Both the position numbers and the translations under genes were made by a program. A stretch of DNA of 64,000 nt from the NCBI RefSeq assembly GCF_024172165.1, contig NZ_JAMZEB010000002.1, positions 11,115,001 through 11,179,000 of the forward strand, in the 5' to 3' direction. Positions 1 through 8,800 of the stretch are shown here, piece by piece (the stretch's first letter is position 1; each line of letters opens with the position of its first letter). Below the pieces are notes generated by a model. It did no database searches. It saw only the letters and a list, made by a program, of their open reading frames with translations, and had not been told where the DNA came from. Source of the stretch: Nonomuraea thailandensis. GTDB lineage: Bacteria; Actinomycetota; Actinomycetes; Streptosporangiales; Streptosporangiaceae.

Positions 1-756
1 ATCGCCCAAGTTGCCGTTCGAACTCTGCACGAGATCTTCACCGCAGACCCGGCTGAGCTTGTTACGGTTGCCACGTTCAAGGGCCGCGTCTCGGTCAAGG
101 ACAAGGCCACCGGCTTGCCCGAGCGTCCGTACTTGATCGACGTCAGCGCCGAGCGCGAACTCTTCTCCACCTTCGTACTCGCTGATCTCGACCCGGTCTA
201 CACCCTCAAGAAGCTGAACGCGCTCGTCTCTCCGCACCCCTATGACCTGGAAGCGGTGCGGCCGGTGGTCGACTTCGAGGCGCTGCTCGCGCAGTACAAG
301 TTCGTCGAGGGGATCGACGCGGTGGCGGGGCTGGACAGCAGGCGCGATCTGCTCGGGCTGACGCCGGCCGAGTTCGAGCACTTCGTGCGCCAGCTCTTCG
401 AGGCGATGGGAATGAAGTCCTGGGTCACCCAGGCTTCGCGCGATGACGGCGTGGACGCGGTTGCGATCAACGAGGACCCGATGTTCGGAGGGCTCTGCAT
501 CATCCAGGCCAAGCGCTACAGCAAGGCGGTCGGCATCGAGGCCGTGCGGGCGCTGGCCGGCGTCATGGAGGACAAACGTGCGACGAAGGGCATCCTTGTC
601 ACTACGTCATGGGTGGGCACGGATAGTCGTGATTTCGCTGCTCGTCATGGGCGCATGCGGATCATCGAGTGCGAAGAGCTCAAGTACCTTTGCAGGGAAC
701 ATCTGGACCTTGATGTGCTGATCAGTCTTCCGAAGGCGCCACCGAAGCGCTCGTGA
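1..756 (+). CDS. Mrr-type restriction endonuclease, 5'-truncated by window edge
   Basis: The frame is open from base 1 with no convincing start, so the gene begins upstream; 251 codons are visible. The C-terminal part is an Mrr_cat PD-(D/E)XK fold: a helix beginning GLTPAEFEHFVRQLF precedes catalytic Asp152 (in GVD) and the QAK strand with Lys171 (numbering of the visible fragment). Family members cleave DNA, often modified DNA. The upstream residues resemble the long N-terminal region common in actinobacterial members. A terminator lies 120 bp downstream, so it ends its transcription unit. It lies outside the presumed integrated element, on the chromosomal side of the tRNA scar. The fold assignment is firm; its biological target is unknown. 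Confidence 0.85.
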   Translation: MAQVAVRTLHEIFTADPAELVTVATFKGRVSVKDKATGLPERPYLIDVSAERELFSTFVLADLDPVYTLKKLNALVSPHPYDLEAVRPVVDFEALLAQYKFVEGIDAVAGLDSRRDLLGLTPAEFEHFVRQLFEAMGMKSWVTQASRDDGVDAVAINEDPMFGGLCIIQAKRYSKAVGIEAVRALAGVMEDKRATKGILVTTSWVGTDSRDFAARHGRMRIIECEELKYLCREHLDLDVLISLPKAPPKRS

Positions 757-877
757 CGAAGCGGCGGGCTTTCTATCTGCCTTGGATCGGACGATCATGC
801 TGCAGGTTGGGAAGGCGTTGGGAAGGATCAGCCGCAAACGCTCAGTGTCAGCCGTACAGCACCGGACACATCAAGAA

Positions 878-914
878 GCCCTTGACTAGCGTTGTTGCTG
901 GTCAAGGGCGTTTT
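878..914. terminator. Rho-independent terminator after the Mrr-type gene
   Basis: A perfect 9-bp stem, GCCCTTGAC (878-886) pairing with GTCAAGGGC (901-909), has a 14-nt loop and is followed by GTTTT. It sits between the upstream nuclease gene and the tRNA fragment and would end rightward transcription. It could also be the terminator of the leftward tRNA. Confidence 0.7.
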
Positions 915-929
915 GCTGCTGGTAGAGAC

Positions 930-974
930 TGGTGCCCCCGGCAGGATTCGAACCTGCGGCACCCGCTTTAGGAG
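930..974 (-). other. 3' fragment of tRNA-Arg(CCT), probable attachment (att) scar
   Basis: On the minus strand this reads as anticodon loop CTCCTAA (968-974), 3' anticodon stem AGCGG, variable loop, T-arm GCAGG-TTCGAAT-CCTGC (941-957), acceptor 3' strand CGGGGGC (934-940) and an encoded ACCA end. No matching 5' half follows: the GCCCCCG acceptor strand is absent upstream and the anticodon stem does not pair. Identity therefore stops at the anticodon loop, the usual crossover point for tRNA-targeting tyrosine integrases. The inference is that an element integrated in a tRNA-Arg gene and left this duplicated 3' end, with the intact tRNA at the far, unseen end. Confidence 0.65.
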
Positions 975-1223
975 TGTGGTGGCTCCTTCGCCCATTTAGG
1001 CACCTTGAGCTGGGCAGAGGTTCTCCGCGGCGCGTGGACCGCTTAAGATCATCCCGCGTATGTCCCACCCGTTCTGCGTGCGCACCTGGTTCGCGACGGC
1101 AGCGCAGCGATCGTGTTCGTGATTGCGACGTGAACCAGGGTAAGTACTAATTAGCGCGCGAACGCCGTCAGCTCAACAGCGCTCCTTATATCCCTTGCTT
1201 GCGAGCCATCCGTGTCGAGACAC
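975..1223. other. Intergenic; no gene seen
   Basis: No supported coding sequence. It contains one copy of the 9-mer CTAATTAGC at 1147-1155, which recurs at 3405 and 4024. Confidence 0.5.
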
Positions 1224-1715
1224 TCAGCGCACCTGCCCGTTTCGTGGGACGATTTTGAGCGACACCCTGGGGCGAGTGTCGATGTGCGCTCCACTGCTCG
1301 ATTGCCCTGGGTTGAGGCTCTTGGCTAGATTGCCCAGCGCAGGGCGCAGGTCCTCGATCTCGCTCTCGACTGCGCCGTGCCGGCGTTCGAAGTCCGCGGG
1401 CAGCTTCTGGTTGGGTCGACGATCACGAATCTCCAGAACCTCGATCAGCCGTCCCATTGCCTCACGCGTCCGTTTCAACAGGTCGAGCGCGGCGGTGATT
1501 CGTGCGAGCAGAATTTCGTCATGGTCTGTCGTGGTTAAATCAAGTTCGCCCTGCTTGAACCGGTAAAGCCGCTGATGCACCTCATTACAGCGTTTCCGCA
1601 CCTCCTTTATTCCAGCGACGGTGATTTCGCGGGCGACAATGTTGTCGTGGGCGGATTCCAGCTCGGAGTCCAGAGACGTGAGCGAACGGGCCACCTCAGG
1701 CCCGCTCCTGGTCAC
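1224..1715 (-). CDS. Hypothetical helical protein coupled to nitrilase-domain gene
   Basis: 163 aa, predicted mostly alpha-helical, rich in Glu, Arg and Leu, with heptad-like spacing over residues 10-75 suggesting a coiled coil. There is no signal peptide, membrane segment or recognised motif. Its ATG overlaps the stop of the upstream 540-aa gene by 4 nt, so the two are translationally coupled and probably work together. Function unknown. Confidence 0.7.
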   Translation of the reverse strand: MTRSGPEVARSLTSLDSELESAHDNIVAREITVAGIKEVRKRCNEVHQRLYRFKQGELDLTTTDHDEILLARITAALDLLKRTREAMGRLIEVLEIRDRRPNQKLPADFERRHGAVESEIEDLRPALGNLAKSLNPGQSSSGAHIDTRPRVSLKIVPRNGQVR

Positions 1716-3334
1716 GACGTGCGCCCCCGCAGGCGGGTCAGCGCGTTGTGCAATACCTGGGCCGCCTCGGCCAGGCTCGTACGACTCACGTGGTTCATGG
1801 TCGACCGAGCGGCACGGAGGTCTTTTGGCAGGCCACCGCGTAGAACGCCGAGCTGGTCTTTCGCGTGTCCCAGGTCGTTGTGCCAGCTGAAGCCGGAATG
1901 AGACTCTGACACTCGGCCGAGGATGTCCAGCAAGTCGGCGAGTTCGGCCAGAGTATCCAGGGCGGAGAACGATCGACGAAGCAGATCGTGCGGCGTGGGA
2001 GCCCCGCTTACCGTACGTATCCGCGACTGCAAGGTGACAGCCTTGTCGATCAGATCGTCAAGTAGCTCTCTCTCCAGACTCGGGATCGCGGCCTCCGGCC
2101 GAAGCATTAGCTCCTCCTGCTCGTCCGGGTCCTCCATAGGTGCCACGGGTTCGGGGCCGGGGTGCAGGCGAGCGACCAACCCGCGGTATGCGTCGGTTGC
2201 CGCACCGATCGAGGTTTCCCCATCCGGCGGCAGGTTCGACAACACATCCGCGACCCGCTTGGCCTGACGGTAGCGGACGGTGGCGCAGCGAGCCCCTGGT
2301 TCAACCACCGGGTGCTCGCGCGCCATCCTGAGTAGGTTAGGCTCGGGGGCCTCCCCGGCGACGGTAAGCCGATATTCCAGCAGGAGGTCGTGCAGGGGGC
2401 CTGAACGCGGGATCCGTTCGATCAGTTCCGTGAGCTGTTCGACTGACGGTTCGCCCCGCAACTCCTCAATGAGGTCCAAGCAGACCCGATCGGAACTCTC
2501 GATGAGCTCGGCCCGGAGGCGGAGCGCATTGTCCGGAGACTTCAGGCCCGACGGGCGGCTGGGATAACGGTCGTAATCGACGATCACTATCCCTTCGACG
2601 CCTACGGGTAGCGGCTGGACGCCCAGCCTGTTCACCAGCGTGCCACGCAAGCTTGGCAGCATGATCGTAGATCCACCGTGCCTGGCGGAGTTAGCGAGCA
2701 AGCGCACGTGGTCGCGAGGCTCCGTAGGGTAGAAATCATTCAATTTCGGGGTGTAGGCAGGTACGCAGAGAATCTCGGCATTCGCATCCCGTACCATCTC
2801 TTCTGCCCGCAGGTAGTCCAGGCAGACGGCCACCCCGATGCGTACAGCCCGGCCGCGCACGACGACCTCCACCGTGTCCGGCCCGGTGCCCGGGGCTACC
2901 GACTCGGGATCGGCCCGGAAGCGCTTGGTAATGAGGCGCACCCGCCCCTGTGCGACCAGGGCGGAGACATTCCGGTTGAGTAACATGTTAGCACTTGAGT
3001 CCGCGTCGGCCTGGGCAAGTTCCTCCGCCACCGTCCTGTTACGGACCTCCTCCAGTCCTGCCACGACGACACGCCCGTTGGAGAATTTCACCAGGTCCTG
3101 CAGACATGCAGCAGGCTGCAGATATTCGGGGAAGACCGCGACGTCCACCCGCTGGCCCGTGAGGAAATCGAGCACTTCACGCAGGCTGTCCACCGCCGCC
3201 TCGACGGCCATGGACTCCATCTCACGGTGAACCACGGCATGCCGTATCGCGAAAAGTCGATTCACCGACTGGTCGGGAAGGTAACGCTCGCTCACGTCGG
3301 GTGTGTACGGACCAGTAAGCGGCTCAGCCGGCAT
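1712..3334 (-). CDS. Nitrilase (carbon-nitrogen hydrolase) domain protein with long C-terminal helical region
   Basis: 540 aa. The first ~270 residues carry the nitrilase-superfamily triad in order: Glu70 (VAVFPEY), Lys137 (ITKRFR) and Cys171 (AVCLDY). Stand-alone amidases of this superfamily are about 260-320 aa, so the remaining ~270 helical residues are an extra module of unknown role. The start is the ATG at 3334. It is the first gene of a two-gene unit with the 163-aa protein. The superfamily hydrolyses amides or nitriles; the substrate cannot be read from sequence. Its place at the edge of a defence-rich element allows, but does not show, an effector role. Confidence 0.8.
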   Translation of the reverse strand: MPAEPLTGPYTPDVSERYLPDQSVNRLFAIRHAVVHREMESMAVEAAVDSLREVLDFLTGQRVDVAVFPEYLQPAACLQDLVKFSNGRVVVAGLEEVRNRTVAEELAQADADSSANMLLNRNVSALVAQGRVRLITKRFRADPESVAPGTGPDTVEVVVRGRAVRIGVAVCLDYLRAEEMVRDANAEILCVPAYTPKLNDFYPTEPRDHVRLLANSARHGGSTIMLPSLRGTLVNRLGVQPLPVGVEGIVIVDYDRYPSRPSGLKSPDNALRLRAELIESSDRVCLDLIEELRGEPSVEQLTELIERIPRSGPLHDLLLEYRLTVAGEAPEPNLLRMAREHPVVEPGARCATVRYRQAKRVADVLSNLPPDGETSIGAATDAYRGLVARLHPGPEPVAPMEDPDEQEELMLRPEAAIPSLERELLDDLIDKAVTLQSRIRTVSGAPTPHDLLRRSFSALDTLAELADLLDILGRVSESHSGFSWHNDLGHAKDQLGVLRGGLPKDLRAARSTMNHVSRTSLAEAAQVLHNALTRLRGRTS

Positions 3335-3408
3335 CCAGAGTCGTTGAGTGGTAAAGCAGCGCGGGATGCGATCGAGTTGGACGACCGCTAGACGCAGCCG
3401 AATGCTAA

Positions 3409-3915
3409 TTAGCTGCCGCCGTCGACACGACCCTCTACCGTTCGAGCGGATGCTGTGGACTTCGGTACCGGAACTTCCAGCGTTAAGGCAAGTTGCTGAG
3501 CGAGGCGCTCCGCCGCCGGGTAGGGGCGGTAGCCGCGGAGCTTCTCAACGTGATCGATAAGTGGCCGGGCGGCGTTCAGTGTCCTGACGAACGAATGACC
3601 CATGCTACGCAAGATCAGTTCGCGTTCCACGTAGCCGCCCTCGCAGGCGATGGCCACCGAATTCATCACTGCCAGCGCGTATCCCGCGCTGCTGAGTGAG
3701 GCCTTGTCCAGGGCGGCGACCTCGTGGGGTCTGAGGTCCGCGACATCCTGGTGCAGGACCCTTCTCCCGTCCCTGACCGATGGGGCGAGGTACCGGTCCT
3801 GGACCTCGAAGAAAGCGCGTAATCTGTCCGCCTTCGTGGAACGGCGGAATCCCCAGACCGCGATGGCAATGGCCACGATGGGTGAAACCACGCTCAGCAG
3901 CGCCGAGGGCACCAT
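3409..3915 (-). CDS. Small membrane-anchored protein (DUF4760-like)
   Basis: 168 aa. One N-terminal membrane segment (about residues 4-22, SVVSPIVAIAIAVWGF) is followed by a helical cytoplasmic domain with FFEVQDRY and YVERELIL segments. The pattern resembles small actinobacterial and proteobacterial proteins annotated DUF4760. It ends 75 bp upstream of the nitrilase gene start and faces the same way, but has its own spacing. Function unknown. Confidence 0.65.
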   Translation of the reverse strand: MVPSALLSVVSPIVAIAIAVWGFRRSTKADRLRAFFEVQDRYLAPSVRDGRRVLHQDVADLRPHEVAALDKASLSSAGYALAVMNSVAIACEGGYVERELILRSMGHSFVRTLNAARPLIDHVEKLRGYRPYPAAERLAQQLALTLEVPVPKSTASARTVEGRVDGGS

Positions 3916-4042
3916 CCATTAAGCGTAGCCCGCTATCGACCGAGCGCCCAGACGCTGTCCAGCGCCGGACAGCCACCACTTCGACAAGCACTCAATCTGC
4001 CCTGCGTCCCCTTGTTGCGCGATCTAATTAGCCGCGGCCACG

Positions 4043-4302
4043 ATGCTGCGCTATGGGAAAACCGCCCGCCGCTTCCTTCAGGAGCAGGTGACGACCGGGA
4101 CGTCTTCGCACCTGAGGCCCTGACGGGCGCCGACATCAACGCCTTCCTGTTACGCGAGTGCGATCGAGTCTCGGCTCGGTCGGTCAAGGGGGCACGTGGC
4201 GGATGCGCTCCCTGCTGCAGTTCCTCTATCTGCAGGGGTCATCTCCTAGGACTGGGGACGGGGGTTCCTCCGGTCGGCGGGTCGCGCACCAGGTACGCCG
4301 AG
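4043..4302 (+). pseudogene. Decayed tyrosine recombinase (integrase) N-terminal region
   Basis: Three reading frames in succession hold consecutive pieces of the N-terminal SAM-like domain of an actinobacterial site-specific integrase: YGKTARRFLQEQ from the ATG at 4043, LTGADINAFLLRECDRVS at about 4119-4172 in another frame, MRSLLQFLYLQG at 4203 in a third, and GTGVPPVGG after a further shift. No single frame is intact and the catalytic C-terminal domain is not found. This is a frameshifted relic, consistent with an old integration event close to the tRNA-Arg scar. Confidence 0.7.
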
Positions 4303-5590
4303 CTGGACGGTGACGGCGTGCGGCGGGTCGACGTGGACCTCCGGCCGGCCGGCCCCGTTTCCGCGCCGGTCACTGTGTCCGGCTTCACGTGTGCAGCGGC
4401 GCGTACCCCCGGCTGGCCCGCAGCCCAGGAACCGGTGCGCCCCTCGGCACCGCCACCAACATGCTCACCGCGGATCAGGCCGTCTTCCACGAACCCGGAT
4501 AGGCCGTCCGCCGTTATGCTCCCCATCGTTGGCTTGAGCGGTGACCGCGAACGTGCACTACTTCCACGGCTGTGACGGCCTGACTTGGGATACCCGCGGT
4601 AGGAGAGCGAGAACAGAACGGCCGCCGCATGGGCTCTGAACTGCAGAATTCTCTGTCGGGCTCGTGTATGTGACGCCGGAGATTCTTAATACATCGTCGA
4701 ACCAGGACGGAAAGAAAACCGCCAGCGCGATCGGCCGTTCTCGTGTTCGGTGGTTGGTGCACAAAGGAAAGCTGTCGGAGAATCAACTGCTGCGGCTGCC
4801 GTCGACCGTCCTGCGCCCGATCTTCGATCCAGTCCTGTCCAAGCAGGAACGTGTCAATCAGCTTTTCCGTCTCGTGCAGGGCAAAATCATCCACAGGCGG
4901 ACTGTGACGACCGTAGCGCAACAGTAGGACGGCCCGAAGCGTGTGTGCGATGCCAGACTGGCGCTGGCCGGTCAGGGAATCATCGTTCTGGGCTACCGTG
5001 ACGACCACCCCGAGATTGCGCGCTCTTGGACGTGCGGTTCCCCGCCAGAGCAAGTGGATCAGTACGTGCGTAGTGCCTCACCCTCTTGGGAACACTCGCC
5101 CTGCCGTCCTGCTCCAGGGAAGTTATTGCGTTCATGCACGCGATGACGAGGATTCTCAGCCCGTGACGCCCCGCTATGGCCTTGGAGAATGACTTGTGTC
5201 GCAGGGGCTGCACGTCCGAATGTTTCTCGACAAGAATCGCAGGGCGCGGACAGTGGGTGTGACTGGGGGAGAGCGTCCACGGGAGCGCTGATCGCAATAA
5301 AGGAGTGGGCGAGCCGGAGGGCGGGAGATTTGTTACATGCGGCCAGCTGTCTTCGGATGATATAGGAAGAGTCGACCAATACTTCGAAAGGATTTCAGCG
5401 AGCAGGCTAATCCGGAAATTTATGTCAACCTGATCTCGGTGTTCCCCGGCCCCATCAGGCCTGATTGACGGGTGCACACCTGAGGACTGGAAACGGTGAC
5501 GTGTCTGCTGTGCGTGAGGCTGGCTGCGGAGAGTGTCGAGAGCCGTGGACAGCGCATCGTCGATGGCGGTCGTGCTGCCCCGGACGCCTG
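4303..5590. other. Gene-less or degenerate DNA between integrase relic and defence operon
   Basis: Open frames exist on both strands (up to 179 codons, minus strand 4514-5053) but none shows a recognisable domain, a convincing ribosome binding site or the third-position GC bias of the neighbours. Base composition is less GC-rich than the flanking genes. It is best read as decayed mobile-element DNA. Confidence 0.5.
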
Positions 5591-5619
5591 ATTCCTCCCG
5601 TCAGTACGGGAGGAATTTT
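5591..5619. terminator. Strong terminator hairpin upstream of the defence operon
   Basis: A perfect 11-bp inverted repeat, ATTCCTCCCGT (5591-5601) and ACGGGAGGAAT (5606-5616), with a 4-nt loop and TTTC after it. It would insulate the operon starting at 5819 from upstream read-through. Confidence 0.75.
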
Positions 5620-5731
5620 CGTGTTTGCCATGACAGAGGTACCCGGGTCTATCATTACGCCGGTGATACCGGTGACACCCCCTCGCGGCCATATGTCTGG
5701 TCTGACTGTTTTATGCACGATAAGGCGTGTA

Positions 5732-5752
5732 TGTGGCAGTGGGTGTGCCACA
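5732..5752. promoter_or_regulatory. Inverted repeat, possible operator of the defence operon
   Basis: TGTGGCA (5732-5738), 7-nt spacer, TGCCACA (5746-5752): a perfect 7-7-7 inverted repeat 67 bp upstream of the ATG at 5819, in the promoter interval between the terminator at 5619 and the start. The size and symmetry suit a dimeric repressor. No regulator gene is adjacent. Confidence 0.4.
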
Positions 5753-5818
5753 AGCACTTTGTGATGCCGAGAGTGGCGGCAGCCTTTCAGGGCCGGACGA
5801 GAGAGGCACGAGGGCGTA

Positions 5819-8800
5819 ATGGCGAGGCGGCAGGACTGGACCCCGGATGTCGGACTCACGCAAGAAGTCGAGAAGCAGTTCGAGCGAGCTGTCGCATCGT
5901 ACGAAGCAAATCCCAACCTCATCACTGAGCATGCGAACCACGAAGAGTCGATCCGGGTCGGTGGGTACGCCAACCGTACGCTCCTTGAACTGGTGCAGAA
6001 CGCGGCGGACGCCATGTCCGGCGGGTCTCCCGATCATTTCGGTGCAGGGCGGGTGGAGATCGTCCTCGACCTGCGGTCCGCGACGCTGTACTGCGCCAAT
6101 GCCGGACGTCCGTTCTCGAAGAGCGGCTTGACGTCGATCGCACACGCCCATCTCAGTGGCAAGCGCGGTGACGAGATCGGGCGCTTCGGTCTGGGCTTCA
6201 AATCGGTCCTGGCGGTGACCGATGCTCCCCAGGTGTACAGCCGATCGGTGTCCTTCGAGTTCAACTCGGACAAGGCAAAGGCGGCGATCAATGCTGTCCG
6301 AGCGCCTGTGAAGAGGCTGCCTGCGCTGCGGACCGCCACGCTGATCGATGCTGAGGCGGCGTTCGAGGAAGACCCCCTGCTCGCCGAGTTGGCCGAGTGG
6401 GCGACCACGATCGTGAAGCTGCCACGAGCTTCCAACATGGAACGTTTGAATCGGGAAATCCGTAGGTTCCGGTCGGAGTTCCTCCTGTTCGTCACCGAGG
6501 TACGCGAAGTGCGGCTTCGTGTCGTCGGGTCCGTGGAGGAGTCCTACAGTACGAGCCACATGTCGAGAGACCTCGGCGACGGCGTCTTCAGGATCGAGCG
6601 CCCGAACGGGTCCGGCGACGAGTGGGTCGTGGAGCATCGGATGCACTCTCCGTCCCATGAGGCTCGGCTCGAGGTCGGAGAGGCTGTTTCGCGGGATCAG
6701 GTCAAGGTCACGGTCGCGATGCCGTCCCGCCAGGCTCAGCTCAGGGTCGGCGAGTTCTGGTCATACTTCCCTCTGCAGGACAAGACCACCGCCTCGGCGC
6801 TGTTCAACGCTCCTTGGAGCGTCAACGACGACCGGACGACGCTGCTCGCGAACACCTACAACCGAGAGATTCTGAAGACTCTCTCCGACATGTTCGTAGG
6901 GATGCTTCCCAAGGTTGCGTCGAGTGACGACCCTGCCGCCCACCTTGAGTACATGCCTGCGCGTGGTCGTGAGGTGCTCTCGTTCGGGGACGACATTCTC
7001 TCCACTCACGTGCCCAGCATCGCGGCGCAGCGCGAGATCGTTCCAGATGCGACAGGCAGGCTGAGGCTCGCCGGAGAGCTCCGCCCGCTCGACTTCATGG
7101 TCAGTGGTGTCTCTGAGCAGGACCACAGGAACTGGATCAGTTCTCCGAACACGGGCAACGACGTCCCGCATTGGCGCTGCTATGCCATCCAACAGCGAAT
7201 CGCCCGTCTGCGGCAGCTCTGCGTCTTCAGTGTCGCCGAGAGCTTGGAGATCAACCCGCGAGACGAGAAGCGAGCTCTTGAGGCCATGCCGAAACGCGGC
7301 ATCCTCTCGTGGCTGCGGGAGTGGGCCGAGGGCACGGATCCTGGTTCGGCAGCGAGAGCCTTCGCCTTTGTCGTCAACCATGCGGCCATTGAGGGGATTC
7401 AGACCGCGCGGGTGATCCCGACCACGGATGGTTTGTGCGCCTTGAAGGACCGGAGCAACGTCTTCCTGAGGCGGGTCGACGACGTCGACATCGAGGGCGC
7501 ACGGTTCGTCGCCGAAGACTTTCTCGCGATCCCGAAGATCGAGGAGCATCTACGCCGTCAGGGGTTCCGCGACCTGGACCCCCTCGCCATTCTGCGAGCA
7601 CGTCTCAACAAGCTTTCTGTCGACTCCGACGACGAGGCGCTGACTAGGTTCTGGGACGCGGTCGTCAACGTTTCGCCGTCAGATGCCGCGAGGTTGCTGT
7701 CGAAGGACACGTCGGGACACATCAAGGTGCCTACCGTTGACGGAAGGTGGTCGTGGCCCAGCCAGGTCATGGACATGGACGGACTGGGGGATGAGTTCGG
7801 CGGGCGCCTGCTGGACCGATCCCGATGTGTCCCACAGGTCGCTCACGCGGTGGGCGTCGTCCACGATCCCGTGAAGGAGTACCCCACCGAGGACGAGGTC
7901 TTCTTCGGGGACTACTACAGATGGGTGAGGGACTTCCTCAACGCCAGGCGAGGGCCGGGCGAACGAGAGATCGAGCGCATCGAGTTCGTCGAGCATACGG
8001 GCCCTGGCCCCTTCTCGGTCCTTCTCATGCTGCGAGACGCAGGCGCGCCCGAGCAGCTGCGAGAGAGATGGACGACGCAGCTGTTGGGGTTCGACGATGA
8101 ATCCTGGACCGTCGAGGATCTCGATTCCCGTCAGACCTACCGGGTGACCTCACCGCTTCGATGGGCGGTCGACCGAGCAGGCGTGCTCCCCTCGACCCGG
8201 GGCCGCAGATCTCTACAGAAGATCGTGTCGGCAGCCATGGTCGAGTACGAGGACCTGCTTCCGCTGTACCGAGGGCCTCGAAACATCGAGCCCAAGCTGA
8301 ACCTGCCCCGTGAGCTGTCTCAGGTGCCGTCGGACGTGCTGCGGGAAGCTCTCGAGGCAGAGCTCTTCCCGCCACGCGTCAAGGATCACACCCTGACGAA
8401 GTTCATCATTGCCGCGAGCAGACTCGCGTTCTCGCAAGGACACCCGTCCCGGATCCCGGCTCGTATTGGGCAGGGGATCGAATCACGGCGGCCGGACACG
8501 GTCTACATCGCTACCACCGACGAGGAGCTGCGCTTCCTGGCGTCTCGGCAGAAGCCCTACCTCCGAGCAGGCGGTGACGAGGCCGTAGCTCTGGTCGAGG
8601 CCGTGGGATGCCGTAGGTTCGAGGACAGTTTCTCCTTCTCCATGCTGATCGAGGGGCAGCAGGACGGCGAACGCATCATCGACCTGTACACCGGACTCCG
8701 CTCGACCTACACGGTGGACAAGGTCATGAACGCCACGGTGGCGAGGGCTGTGCACATCGCCAAGCGCGTGACCACCGAGGACGGTGTGGAGGACCAGTCG

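Noticed and set aside
930..1020. Complete tRNA (Leu or Ser type)
   Set aside because: No acceptor 5' strand matching GCCCCCG and no pairing anticodon stem could be found, so only the 3' fragment is supported.
4514..5053. 179-codon open frame on the minus strand
   Set aside because: No domain, start site or codon bias, and equal-length frames exist on the other strand; treated as degenerate DNA.
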